The notes beneath the pieces were generated by a model, which was not told the origin of the DNA, searched no databases, and saw nothing but the letters and a program-made list of their open reading frames with translations. From assembly GCA_023387335.1 (NCBI GenBank), contig JAEWIF010000026.1:62001-126000 (forward strand): DNA of 64,000 nt. The letters run 5' to 3'. Shown in pieces: positions 25,374-33,648 of the stretch. The position numbers and the translations under genes are program-made. The stretch comes from Pseudomonadota bacterium. Lineage in GTDB: Bacteria; Pseudomonadota; Gammaproteobacteria; Burkholderiales; Burkholderiaceae_C. The stretch's first letter is position 1. Each line of letters opens with the position of its first letter.

Positions 25374-26360
25374 ATGGCCTCTTTCTTCTCTCGCCGCCAC
25401 CTCGTCCTCGCGAGCGCGTCCGCATTTGCCGTGGCGCTCGCGCCCGCCGCACTCGCCCAGCAGGATTTCCCCGGCAAGGGGCTGAAGATCGTCGTGCCCT
25501 TCACGGCCGGCGGCAGCTCCGACGTGCAGGCGCGCATGCTGGCGGAGCGGCTGGGCCGCCTGTACAAGCAGCCGGTGGTGGTGGACAACCGGCCCGGCGC
25601 GGGCGGCCACATCGGCGGCAAGTCCGTCGTGGACGCGCCTCCCGACGGCTACACGCTCATGCTCGGCTCGATCGGCCTGCATGCCACCTACGGCGTCTAC
25701 AGGAAGCTGCCGTACAACCCCTCGACCGACTTCAAGGTGCTGACCGTGCTGGCGGAGATGCCGCACGTGATCGTCGCGAATCCCGGACTGCCCGCGGGCA
25801 ACGTGCAGGAGCTGGCGGCGCTCGCCCGCAAGCAGCCCGGCGCGCTCAACTTCGGCTCGGCCGGCGTGGGCTCCTCCGTGCACATGATCGGCGAACTGTT
25901 CAAGGTCAGCGCCGATGCGCCGATGACGCACGTGCCGTACCGGGGCAGCGCCGCGGCCATGAACGACCTGCTGGGCGGCCAGATCCAGCTGATGTTCGAG
26001 AACCCGCCCACCACGCTGGCGCACGTGCGCAACGGCAAGCTCAAGGCGCTAGCCGTCACCGGCAAGACGCGCAGCGGCGCGTTGCCCGACGTTCCCACGG
26101 TGGCGGAAGCCGGCCTGCCCGGCTTCGAGGCGACCTCCTGGACGACGATCGCCGTCGGCGCGAAGGTGCCGGATGCGATCGCTGACAAGCTCAGTGCCGA
26201 CATCCGCAAGATCATCCGCAGCCCGGAGTTCGTGGAGGCGCTCGCGGCCCAGGGCATGATGCCGGTGGCCAGCAGCCGCGAGGCGGCCGCGAAGTTCATC
26301 GCGGCGGAGAAGCAGCGCTGGGACCGCGTGATCCAGAAGGCCGACCTGGCCGCGGAATGA
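25374..26360 (+). CDS. Bug/TctC family periplasmic solute-binding receptor
   Basis: A 328-residue receptor with a signal peptide (MASFFSRRHLVLASASAF...APAALA). Then comes QQDFPGKGLKIVVPFTAGGSSDVQAR, the Bug ligand-loop motif, with NFGSAGVGSS and THVPYRGSAAAMNDLLGGQ further on. A TAGACT -10 box lies at 25328-25333, flanked by GTTCG/CGAAC. Its stop overlaps the start of the beta-propeller gene by four bases (ATGA), an unusual partner for a Bug receptor. It is divergent from a LysR gene. Confidence 0.92.
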   Translation: MASFFSRRHLVLASASAFAVALAPAALAQQDFPGKGLKIVVPFTAGGSSDVQARMLAERLGRLYKQPVVVDNRPGAGGHIGGKSVVDAPPDGYTLMLGSIGLHATYGVYRKLPYNPSTDFKVLTVLAEMPHVIVANPGLPAGNVQELAALARKQPGALNFGSAGVGSSVHMIGELFKVSADAPMTHVPYRGSAAAMNDLLGGQIQLMFENPPTTLAHVRNGKLKALAVTGKTRSGALPDVPTVAEAGLPGFEATSWTTIAVGAKVPDAIADKLSADIRKIIRSPEFVEALAAQGMMPVASSREAAAKFIAAEKQRWDRVIQKADLAAE

Positions 26361-27676
26361 CGATGCCCCCTTCGTCCATCGTTTCGTCTCCGTGCCCGAT
26401 GCGCCGCGTCGATGACGGCGGCGGCCACCACCACTTCTTCGGCTACTACAACAAGAGCAACTGGGACCGCAGCGGCCGCTACCTTCTCGCGCAGCAGGTG
26501 CCGTGGCGGGATGCGCGGTTGTCGCCGGAATGCGTCGCGGGCGTCGGCTACTTCGACCTGGCGCAGGACCGGCGCTTCCACCGCATCGGCGAGACCCGCG
26601 CGTGGAACTGGCAGATGGGGAGCCAGCTGCAGTGGCTGGACGGCGCGGAAGGCCTGAAGGCGATCTACAACCAGAGGCGGGACGATCGCAGCGGCCGTTA
26701 TCCGGGCTTTCGCAGCGTGATCGTCGACGTGCGAACCGGTAAGCGCAGGGAACTGCCGCTGCCCGTGTACGTCGTGGCTCCCGACAGCCGCTATGCGATC
26801 TGCGTGGACTACCGGCGCCTCTACGTCACGCACGAGACGATCGGCTATAGCGAGGAGGGCGGTCCCTTCGAGCTGCCCCCGGCCCCCGCCGACGATGGTC
26901 TCCATGGCATGGACCTCGCCACCGGGGAATCGCGGTTGCTGGTGTCGTACCGCCAGCTGCGCGAGTTCCATCCCCGCGCGTCGATGGACAAGGCCATCCA
27001 CTGGGTGAGCCACATCGAGGTCAATCCTTCCTCTTCGCGCGTGCTGTTCCTGCACCGCTGGACGGAGCGGGTCGAGGACGAGACCTGTTTCCTGCACCGG
27101 CTCATCACCATGGATCCGGATGGCAGGAACCTGCGCCTGCTGGAGTGTTCGGACCATCCGCTGCCGCAGCTGGCGGAGGATTTCGATCCTTCGGCGGTGG
27201 GCACGTTCGACTACGAGAAGTCCGAGTACCAGATCTCGCACCCGCTCTGGCGCAACGACCGCGAGATCATCGTCTGGGGACCGCATGCCGGCGAGATCCA
27301 CTACCAGCTGTACGAGGACGCCCAAGGGGGGGCGGTGCGGGCGGTGGGTACCCACGTGCTGGGAGAGAACGGCCACATGACCTTCTCGCCGGTCGACGGC
27401 CGCTGGCTGCTGAGCGATACCTACCCCGATCCCGCCACGCACGAGAGGACGCTCTTCCTCTACGACATGGAGACCGGGATCCGGCACGACGTGGGAAGCT
27501 TCTACGCCGACCCGGGGCTGAGCAAGGAGAACCGGTGCGACCTGCACCCGCGCTGGAGCCGTGACGGCACCCGGGCGTGCATCGATTCCGTGCACGAGGG
27601 CGATCGGCAGATGTATGTCGTGGACCTGAGCTCGATCGTCGGTTCGGCGTCACGGGATGAGCGCTTGCGGGCGTAG
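26357..27676 (+). CDS. TolB-like beta-propeller protein, function unknown
   Basis: A 439-residue protein without a clear signal peptide. Repeats of the kind WDRSGRYLL, VAPDSRYAICVD, NPSSSRVLFLH, FSPVDGRWLLSDTYPD and HPRWSRDGTRACIDSVHEG look like blades of a TolB/oligogalacturonate-lyase-type propeller. The N-terminal HHHFFGYYNKSNWD is striking and could form part of a metal or carbohydrate site. The ATG overlaps the Bug stop (ATGA), so receptor and propeller are translationally coupled. A sugar-acid or uronate lyase is a guess. The 3' end overlaps the convergent GNAT gene by 27 bp. Confidence 0.65.
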   Translation: MTMPPSSIVSSPCPMRRVDDGGGHHHFFGYYNKSNWDRSGRYLLAQQVPWRDARLSPECVAGVGYFDLAQDRRFHRIGETRAWNWQMGSQLQWLDGAEGLKAIYNQRRDDRSGRYPGFRSVIVDVRTGKRRELPLPVYVVAPDSRYAICVDYRRLYVTHETIGYSEEGGPFELPPAPADDGLHGMDLATGESRLLVSYRQLREFHPRASMDKAIHWVSHIEVNPSSSRVLFLHRWTERVEDETCFLHRLITMDPDGRNLRLLECSDHPLPQLAEDFDPSAVGTFDYEKSEYQISHPLWRNDREIIVWGPHAGEIHYQLYEDAQGGAVRAVGTHVLGENGHMTFSPVDGRWLLSDTYPDPATHERTLFLYDMETGIRHDVGSFYADPGLSKENRCDLHPRWSRDGTRACIDSVHEGDRQMYVVDLSSIVGSASRDERLRA

Positions 27677-28126
27677 CCACTTCTCGAGCCGGATGCCATC
27701 GAGGGCGGCGGCGTACCGCCCCGGCTGGATCACGACCTCGTGATAGCCGTGCTCGTTGTAGAAGGAGCGCCCGGCCAGGTTGTCGCGCCGCGCGTGCAGG
27801 CGGATCCGCTGGGCGCCGGCGGCGGCCGCCGATGCTTCGAGCCATCGCAGGACGGCGCTGCCGATGCCCCGGCGCTGATGGGCCGGGGCGACCGCGAACA
27901 GCACGAGGTAGGCGTCCGTTTCCAGGTATTCCATGACGCCGAAGGCGATGAGCTCACCGTGCTCCCGCACGACGGCGACGTTGGTCTCGGGACTGCTGAT
28001 CGCCCTCTGCACGCGCGCCGGAGGCCAGGTCCAGGGCAGGCCATGCTCGATCAGCTCGCGCGACATCGCCGCGATGTCGTGGGCATCGGCCGGATGCGCG
28101 AGGCGGATGGGGGGATCGACCGTCAT
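27650..28126 (-). CDS. GNAT-family N-acetyltransferase
   Basis: A 158-residue acetyltransferase. The acetyl-CoA pyrophosphate-binding motif is APAHQRRGIGSAVLRWLE around residues 82-99, with the following strand RIRLHARRDNLAGRSFYNEHGY typical of GNAT motif B. The substrate is unknown. It is convergent with the beta-propeller gene (27-bp overlap) and precedes the tRNA pair. Confidence 0.88.
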   Translation of the reverse strand: MTVDPPIRLAHPADAHDIAAMSRELIEHGLPWTWPPARVQRAISSPETNVAVVREHGELIAFGVMEYLETDAYLVLFAVAPAHQRRGIGSAVLRWLEASAAAAGAQRIRLHARRDNLAGRSFYNEHGYHEVVIQPGRYAAALDGIRLEKWLRPQALIP

Positions 28127-28187
28127 GGCGACTCATGCTGCTACAGATCCTGTAGCGCTGCCCTGGTGACGACGAGGCTTTGAAGAG

Positions 28188-28263
28188 TGGTGGGTCCTGT
28201 AGGATTCGAACCTACGACCTACGGATTAAGAGTCCGCTGCTCTACCAACTGAGCTAAGAACCC
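28188..28263 (-). tRNA. tRNA-Lys (anticodon CUU)
   Basis: A 76-base cloverleaf. The acceptor stem GGGTTCT pairs with AGGACCC, the discriminator is A and the CCA end is encoded. The D-arm is TAGCTCAGTTGGTAGAGC, the anticodon loop CTCTTAA (anticodon CTT at 28228-28230 on the plus strand as AAG) and the T-loop GGTTCGAATCC. It reads AAG, the dominant Lys codon in this GC-rich genome. Confidence 0.96.
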
Positions 28264-28274
28264 ACTGTTCTGGA

Positions 28275-28299
28275 GAAACGCCGCGCGACGCGGCGTTTC
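28275..28299. repeat. 11-bp hairpin between the two tRNA genes
   Basis: GAAACGCCGCG and CGCGGCGTTTC are perfect inverted copies around a 3-base loop, lying between tRNA-Ala and tRNA-Lys. There is no T-run on either strand. It may be a processing signal in a dicistronic tRNA precursor or a weak terminator of tRNA-Ala. Confidence 0.5.
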
Positions 28300-28312
28300 G
28301 TAAACGGTGTTG

Positions 28313-28388
<76 letters not shown>

Positions 28389-28403
28389 ACAACGACCGAT
28401 ATT

Positions 28404-29285
28404 CTAACTCATGCCGTTGCGTCTCGCGAGCTCGACGAAAAGTCCGGAGTGGTCGAGGTCGGTCAGGCCGTGTTCCAGACCCTGCGCGTAAAGCTGCTCG
28501 AAGAGCTGGGTGATCGGCGCCTCGAAGCCGAGCTCCTTCGCCGTGGCCAGGGCATTGCGCATGTCCTTGGCCTGCACCGACATTCGCGCGCGCGGCGCGA
28601 AGTCGCGCTCGACCATGCGCTGGCCGTGCAGCTGCAGGATGCGGCTGTCGGCGAAACCGCCGGTGATGGCTTCGCGCACCTTGCCCATGTCGGCGCCGCC
28701 CTTGGCGCACAGCAGCAGCGACTCGGCCACGGCGCCGATGGTGATGCCCACGATCATCTGGTTGGCCAGCTTGGTGAGCTGGCCCGTGCCGTGCGGGCCC
28801 ACGTGCGTGGCTCGGCCGAACACCTGGAAGACAGGGGCCGCGCGCTCGAAGTCCGCGGCCTCGCCGCCGACCATGACGACCAGCGTGCCGTTCTCCGCGC
28901 CGACGGTGCCGCCCGAGACCGGCGCGTCGAGGCAGCCCACGCCCAGCCCGGCCAGGCGCGCCGCGTGGTCGCGCGCTTCGCGCGGCTGGATCGAGGCCAT
29001 GTCGATGAACAGGCTGCCGCGCTTCATCGCGCGCGACGCACCCTGCTCGAAGAGCACGTCATGCACGATGGGACCGCTCTCCAGCATGCCCACCGTGATG
29101 TCGGCCTGCTCGACCGCTTGCGCGGCCGTGTCGCAGATGCGCGCGCCGTCGGCCGCGAGCGGCTCGGCCTTCTCGCGCGTGCGGTTCCAAACGCTGACCT
29201 CGTGGCCGGCCTGGCACAGCCGGCGCGCCATCGGCAGGCCCATGCGGCCGGTGCCGAGCAGCGCGACTTTCATGCGCGTCGTCAT
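28404..29285 (-). CDS. 3-hydroxyisobutyrate dehydrogenase-like NAD(P) oxidoreductase
   Basis: A 293-residue member of the beta-hydroxyacid dehydrogenase family. The N-terminal Rossmann motif is VALLGTGRMGLPMARRL, the substrate motif DAPVSGGTVGAENGTLVVMVGG, and the catalytic lysine sits in GTGQLTKLANQ. It oxidises a beta-hydroxy acid or reduces a semialdehyde. The start at 29285 overlaps the stop of the SAF-domain gene (ATGA). It is the last protein gene of a catabolic set with the SAF-domain oxidoreductase and a phytanoyl-CoA-type dioxygenase under GntR control. Confidence 0.88.
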   Translation of the reverse strand: MTTRMKVALLGTGRMGLPMARRLCQAGHEVSVWNRTREKAEPLAADGARICDTAAQAVEQADITVGMLESGPIVHDVLFEQGASRAMKRGSLFIDMASIQPREARDHAARLAGLGVGCLDAPVSGGTVGAENGTLVVMVGGEAADFERAAPVFQVFGRATHVGPHGTGQLTKLANQMIVGITIGAVAESLLLCAKGGADMGKVREAITGGFADSRILQLHGQRMVERDFAPRARMSVQAKDMRNALATAKELGFEAPITQLFEQLYAQGLEHGLTDLDHSGLFVELARRNGMS

Positions 29286-30640
29286 GCGGCCTTGAGCACC
29301 CGCGGCGCGAACAGGTCTTCCATCTGCTTGCGCACCTTGAACGCGTGCGTGCTGGTGTCCATCGCGACGTCGGCCCAGGAGAGGCTCTGCCCCTTCTTGA
29401 CCGGCCGCACCACCTTCACGTCGTGCGCCAGGCCGAGCGGCAGGCCGCCCAGGCGCACCGACTTCTCGGCCGGCAGCAGCTTGCCCCACACCGTGTAGCC
29501 GCCTTCGCCGTCCAGCATCTCGCCGGGCTGCAGGTCGCGCTTGGCGGTGGCGACCACGTCGGCGTTCCAGGCCGTGGCCACGCCCGTGGGCTCGCCGCGC
29601 AGCGCCACCGACGCGACCGACACGCCCACCTCCAGGCCGATCAGGTGCCAGCGCTTGTACAGCGTGAAGTAGCGCCCGCTCGGATCGGTGTGGGCGTTGT
29701 ACTCCTCGAAGCAGTTCTTGATGTACTCGGTCTCGGCTTCCACCGTGACCCACACGCCCATGCGGATGTCGTAGGGGATCTTGCGGCCATCGGCTTCCAG
29801 CGACGAGACCACCTCCACCATGCCCTTGCGCTCGAGCACGCCGCCTTCGCTGCGCGGACGCGTGACGTACGGAATGTCCTCCACGCTCGCGGGCGGGTAG
29901 AGCAGGCCGTCGCTCGGCACGGCCAGGCCGGTGGCGTTGGAGACGGCGGTGCTTTCGATGGAAGGCTTGGAGCCGTCCAGGAAGCTGTTGAACATCTTCG
30001 GGTTCAGGCCGCCGCGCTTGGCCTGCTCGGGCGTCAGGCCGTAGTTGCCCCACACCGTCTCGGGCGTGGACTCGCAGAAGTGCGGCAGCCACTTGTGGCC
30101 GCGCCCCGCGGCCACGACCGGGAAGCCGCAGGTGCGCGCCCAGTCCACCAGGTCGCAGATCAGCGCCGGCTGGTCGCCGAACGCCAGCGAATAGACGACG
30201 CCGGCCTCGGCCGCCTTGCGCGCCAGCAGCGGGCCGCAGAACGCGTCGGCTTCCACCGTGACGTTGACCACGTGCTTGCCGTTGGCGAAAGCCTCCAGGC
30301 AGTGGTCCACCGCGGAAATCGGATGGCCGGTGCATTCGACGATGACGTCGATCTGCGGATGGCGCACCAGCGCCTTCCAGTCCTCGCCCACGTGCGTGGT
30401 GCCGGCCTTGAGCGCGGCGTCGAGCGATGACGCTTCGGTGCGGCCGGGCTCCCAGCCCACGCGCGCGAGGTTCGCTTTCGCGTTGGCGGGCGACAGGTCG
30501 GCGATGCCGGCCAGGTGCACGCCGGGCGTGCGCGGCACCTGGGCCAGGTACATCGAGCCGAACTTGCCGGCGCCGATCAGGCCGATGCGGATGGGCCGGC
30601 CTTCGGCCTGGCGTTGCTGGAGTTTGGCGAACAGGTTCAT
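29282..30640 (-). CDS. Homoserine-dehydrogenase-like oxidoreductase with C-terminal SAF domain
   Basis: A 452-residue protein with an N-terminal NAD-binding domain (IRIGLIGAGKFGSMYLAQV), a VIVECTGHP motif and a central domain resembling homoserine dehydrogenase. The C-terminal ~100 residues (AKRDLQPGEMLDGEGGYTVWG...) look like a SAF/antifreeze-like domain. Such proteins are usually annotated only as NAD(P)-dependent oxidoreductases, so the substrate is unknown. The ATG shares one base with the TGA of the dioxygenase gene upstream, and its own TGA overlaps the next ATG. All three enzymes must act in one pathway. Confidence 0.8.
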   Translation of the reverse strand: MNLFAKLQQRQAEGRPIRIGLIGAGKFGSMYLAQVPRTPGVHLAGIADLSPANAKANLARVGWEPGRTEASSLDAALKAGTTHVGEDWKALVRHPQIDVIVECTGHPISAVDHCLEAFANGKHVVNVTVEADAFCGPLLARKAAEAGVVYSLAFGDQPALICDLVDWARTCGFPVVAAGRGHKWLPHFCESTPETVWGNYGLTPEQAKRGGLNPKMFNSFLDGSKPSIESTAVSNATGLAVPSDGLLYPPASVEDIPYVTRPRSEGGVLERKGMVEVVSSLEADGRKIPYDIRMGVWVTVEAETEYIKNCFEEYNAHTDPSGRYFTLYKRWHLIGLEVGVSVASVALRGEPTGVATAWNADVVATAKRDLQPGEMLDGEGGYTVWGKLLPAEKSVRLGGLPLGLAHDVKVVRPVKKGQSLSWADVAMDTSTHAFKVRKQMEDLFAPRVLKAA

Positions 30641-31521
30641 CAGGCGGCCTTCTTCAATTCGTCGATCGGAACGATGCTGGTCTGCAGCGCGCTGGCGGGC
30701 AGGCCGTTCTTCCAGGGCGTTTCCACCGGGTAGGGCTTGAGCAGGCAGTCGTCGGGCAGGGGCTGGATGGGCGCGAAGTCGCGGTGCGCGATGTACTCGG
30801 GCCGCTTGAAGCGCCGGATGTGGTTGGAGACGGCGCACAGGCTGAGATACACGCTCACGCGGTTCCAGGGCGACAGGTTGCTGCTGGACGCATGCAGCAG
30901 GCAGCTGTGGAACAGGATCATGGAACCGGCCGGGCCTTTCGGGCTGACGATGCCGCCGTTCTTGCCGCCGGCGCGGTCGACCAGTTGCGCGATCAGCTTG
31001 TCATCGACGGTCCACAGCGGATAGCTGGTCGTCGTGAGGTCGTGCTTCGCTTCGACCACGCCCTTCTTGTGGCTGCCCGGGATGAACATCAGCGGGCCGT
31101 TGTACTCGTTGACGTCGTCCAGGAAGATCGCGACGTTCATCGCGCGCTCGGTGGGCATCAGGTCGTCGTTGAGCCAGGTGCCGTAGTCCTGGTGCCACTG
31201 CCAGACGTCGCCCTCGAAGGCCATCTTGCCGTTGATCTTGAACTGGTGCATGTAGACCTCTTCGCCGAACAGGTCCACCACCGGCTGCACCATGCGCGGA
31301 TGCCGCGCCAGGCGCGCGAAGGGCTCGCTCACCAGGTGCGCCGCGAAGTTGGTGCGCACGGCGTCGCCGCCTTTCTCGCGCACGTTGTAGGCCTCGCGCC
31401 GGCTGTACAGCTCGGGCACGGCATCCAGCAGGGTCTGCGTTTCCTGCGGTGTGAACAGGCTGGGAAAGAACAGGTAACCCTCGCGGTCGAACTGCTCGAG
31501 TTGCTGTTTCGTCAGTTGCAT
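30640..31521 (-). CDS. Phytanoyl-CoA dioxygenase family Fe(II)/2-oxoglutarate oxygenase
   Basis: A 293-residue PhyH-type dioxygenase. The 2-His-1-Asp facial triad is visible as WQWHQD (His110, Asp112) and His210 in HSCLLHASSSN, with Arg221 as the likely 2-oxoglutarate anchor. Relatives hydroxylate small molecules such as ectoine or opine-like compounds. It is the first structural gene of the GntR-linked cluster, with a short gap to the regulator and a TGATG overlap to the SAF-domain oxidoreductase. Hydroxylation followed by two dehydrogenation steps is the inferred pathway logic. Confidence 0.85.
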   Translation of the reverse strand: MQLTKQQLEQFDREGYLFFPSLFTPQETQTLLDAVPELYSRREAYNVREKGGDAVRTNFAAHLVSEPFARLARHPRMVQPVVDLFGEEVYMHQFKINGKMAFEGDVWQWHQDYGTWLNDDLMPTERAMNVAIFLDDVNEYNGPLMFIPGSHKKGVVEAKHDLTTTSYPLWTVDDKLIAQLVDRAGGKNGGIVSPKGPAGSMILFHSCLLHASSSNLSPWNRVSVYLSLCAVSNHIRRFKRPEYIAHRDFAPIQPLPDDCLLKPYPVETPWKNGLPASALQTSIVPIDELKKAA

Positions 31522-31531
31522 GGCTTGTCTC

Positions 31532-32218
31532 CTATCGGGTCTGGACGGAAGGGGAGGCGTTGAGGAGGTCGGGCAGGTGCTGGGCGAGGTTGTGCGCCGC
31601 CTGCCGGGCGTGTTCCTGCATCAGGCGCGCGGCGGTGTCGGCATCGCCGGCGGCGATGGCCTCGGCGATGGCCTCGTGCTCATCCCACACGGGTTCGCGC
31701 TGGCCCGACTGCTGCAGCACCGCGCCCATCACGCGGCGCAGGTGCCCCCAGTGCTGGTGCGCGCTCTGTTCGATGAGCGGGTTGCCGGAGGCGGCGTAGA
31801 TCGCGTCGTGGAAGGCCGCGTCGGCGTCGATCATGGCCTTGACGTTGCGGCCGCGCGCGGCCTTGCGACCCTGCTCGATCAGCTTGGGGTCGAGCTGGAA
31901 GCGCTGCTCCGCCGCCAGGCGCGCGGCCAGCGCATCGAGCGCGCCGCGCACCTGGTAGACGTTGAGCGTCCAGGTGGCGTCCAGGGGCGCGACCAGGAGG
32001 CCGCGGCCGGGCGCGTCCTGCACGAAGCCGTCCTTCTTCAAGAGGCGCAGCGCCTGCAGCACGGGCTGGCGGGAGACCGCCAGCTGCTCTGCGATATCTT
32101 CCTGGGTGATGCGTTGCCCCGGCGCCAGGGCGCCTTCGCTGATCGCGTCCAGCAAACGCCGGTAGACCTGCTCGACCAGGTCGGGTGCGGATTCGAGGCG
32201 GACGAGCTTGGGAGCCAT
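31532..32218 (-). CDS. GntR-family (FadR/FCD type) transcriptional regulator
   Basis: A 228-residue regulator. The winged helix covers residues 1-75 (LVEQVYRRLLDAISEGALAPGQRITQEDIAEQLAVSRQPVLQALRLL), followed by an all-helical FCD ligand domain with the metal-site pattern DADAAFHDAIYAASGN. The ATG at 32218 is 25 bp from a GTATAC-centred dyad. It heads the dioxygenase/oxidoreductase operon and is divergent from the formamidase-like hydrolase, so it probably represses both in the absence of the substrate. Confidence 0.92.
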   Translation of the reverse strand: MAPKLVRLESAPDLVEQVYRRLLDAISEGALAPGQRITQEDIAEQLAVSRQPVLQALRLLKKDGFVQDAPGRGLLVAPLDATWTLNVYQVRGALDALAARLAAEQRFQLDPKLIEQGRKAARGRNVKAMIDADAAFHDAIYAASGNPLIEQSAHQHWGHLRRVMGAVLQQSGQREPVWDEHEAIAEAIAAGDADTAARLMQEHARQAAHNLAQHLPDLLNASPSVQTR

Positions 32219-32232
32219 GGGCGGCGCGGAAC

Positions 32233-32255
32233 GTGTACTCCGTATACAGAATACA
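32233..32255. promoter_or_regulatory. GntR operator candidate (GTATAC-centred)
   Basis: TGTACTCCGTATACAGAATACA has the palindromic core GTATAC (32242-32247) flanked by partly symmetric TGTA and TACA. FCD-type GntR proteins commonly bind such GTATAC-like dyads. It sits in the 64-bp divergent gap and would block both promoters. Confidence 0.5.
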
Positions 32256-32282
32256 TCCAACCCACGAAAGGTCAAGGACGGC

Positions 32283-33134
32283 ATGGAAGAGCACGACGGC
32301 GCATGGCACGACCGCATGTACAACAACCGGGCCCTGGTCCCGGAGCATGCGAAGCACTTCGAACACTGGGCCGGCGCTTCGCGGCAGGCCCGAAAGGACC
32401 ACGAATGCGTGCTGGACGTTCCCTACGGCGACTCGCCGGGGGAGCGCCTCGACGTGTTCCCCGCGCCGCGCGCGCTGGCGCAGACGGTGGTGTTCATCCA
32501 CGGCGGCTACTGGCGTTCGCTGGACAAGAGCGACCACTCGTTCGTGGCCGCGCCGTTCCAGGAGGCCGGCGCCTGCGTGATGGTGCCCAACTACGACCTC
32601 TGCCCCGCGGTGACCATCCCGCAGATCGCGCTGCAGGTGGCTCGGGCGGTGGCCTGGGCCTGGAAGCACGCGCCGGACTACGGCGGCGATCCGCGCCAGC
32701 TGACGGTGATGGGCCATTCGGCGGGCGGGCACCTCACGGCCATGATGCTCACGTGCGACTGGCAGAAGTTCGATCCCGACCTGCCGGCCGGCATCGCCAT
32801 GAAGGGCCTGACACTCTCGGGCCTGCACGACCTGCATCCGATCCAGCGCACGCCCTTCCTGCAGGAGACGCTGCGCCTCACGCCGGCCGACGCGCTGCGC
32901 TGCAGCCCCGCGCTGATGCGGGCGCCGGGCACCGCCACGCTGTACGCGGTGTGCGGCGGCGACGAAAGCCCCGAGTTCATCCGGCAGAACCAGCTGATCC
33001 GCGATGCATGGGGCGAAGAGGTGGTGGAAGTCTGCGAAGCCCTGCCGGGGCTGCAGCACTTCAGCGTCCTGGAAGCCCTGGCGCAGCCGGGGCATCCGTT
33101 GCAGCAGCTGGCGCTGGAGTTAATCTGGCGCTAG
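32283..33134 (+). CDS. Kynurenine formamidase-like alpha/beta hydrolase
   Basis: A 283-residue hydrolase with HGGYW (residues 73-77), the oxyanion-hole motif characteristic of arylformamidases, and the nucleophile elbow GHSAGG (Ser146). A histidine near the C-terminus in LQHFSVLE completes the triad. The start MEEHDGAWHDRMYNN fits the family; the frame extends 25 codons upstream over the operator. It is divergent from the GntR regulator, so its amidase activity may feed the dioxygenase pathway. A tryptophan-catabolic role is not supported by neighbours. Confidence 0.82.
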   Translation: MEEHDGAWHDRMYNNRALVPEHAKHFEHWAGASRQARKDHECVLDVPYGDSPGERLDVFPAPRALAQTVVFIHGGYWRSLDKSDHSFVAAPFQEAGACVMVPNYDLCPAVTIPQIALQVARAVAWAWKHAPDYGGDPRQLTVMGHSAGGHLTAMMLTCDWQKFDPDLPAGIAMKGLTLSGLHDLHPIQRTPFLQETLRLTPADALRCSPALMRAPGTATLYAVCGGDESPEFIRQNQLIRDAWGEEVVEVCEALPGLQHFSVLEALAQPGHPLQQLALELIWR

Positions 33135-33648
33135 AGCAAACCTCGTCCGTCATTGACCGCAGTCGTTCCGGGCCAGGGCGGGGAGGGTCTTCTGCCTCCA
33201 TGTCCCCCGCGCGCCTGGACGGCGCATGCTCCTCCTTTACTTCCGGCAGAAGACCCTCCCCACCCTGTCCCTGGGCCGGTGCGAGATCGACCTCCGCGTG
33301 AAAGGCCGCCCCAAAGCGGCCATCGCGCCGGGGCCGCCTAGGGCGGCCTTCGAAGCAGTGCGGTGTTGTGAACTCAATCGAGCTTCCACGGCCGCCCTGG
33401 GCGGCCGCGGCGCCGTGGTCGCTTTTGTGCGGCATTCGAGGCGGTGTTCGATTCAACGCGGCGTAGGGACAGGGTGAGGGAGGCCTCCTGCCGGAAGTAA
33501 AGGAGGAGCCAGCGCCGTTCAGGCGCGCGGGGGACATGTAGGCAGGAGGCCTCCCTCGCCCTGGCACGGCACGGGACTGCCTCCCTTTACGGGCCTCGAA
33601 GAGGGAAGCCCTGGATCCCCGCCTTCGCGGGGATGACGGGAATGGCAG
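33135..33648. repeat. Mirror-symmetric repeat element filling a convergent intergenic gap
   Basis: No credible gene lies here. Two ~100-bp copies of the same element, A (33173-33273) and B (33464-33564), face each other in opposite orientation around ~190 bp. Each copy contains a perfect 16-17-bp stem (A 33181-33196 with 33245-33260; B 33477-33492 with 33541-33556) around a nearly identical 48-base loop region with its own GCGCC/GGCGC mini-stem. The stems differ at five positions, always with the matching change on the other arm. The central part has further GGCCGCC-rich palindromes. It lies between the formamidase-like gene and convergent guaC. Confidence 0.8.

Noticed and set aside
28275..28299. 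Intrinsic terminator between the tRNA genes
   Set aside because: The stem is perfect but no T-run follows on either strand, so it is listed as a hairpin only.
33173..33564. CRISPR-like or insertion-sequence interpretation of the repeat
   Set aside because: There are only two copies in inverse orientation with no regular spacing, no transposase frame and no target-site duplication.
33135..33648. Short frames such as MSPARLDGACSSFTSGRR within the mirror-symmetric repeat
   Set aside because: They lie on both copies and both strands because of the inverted repeat, lack ribosome-binding sites, and contain no domain.
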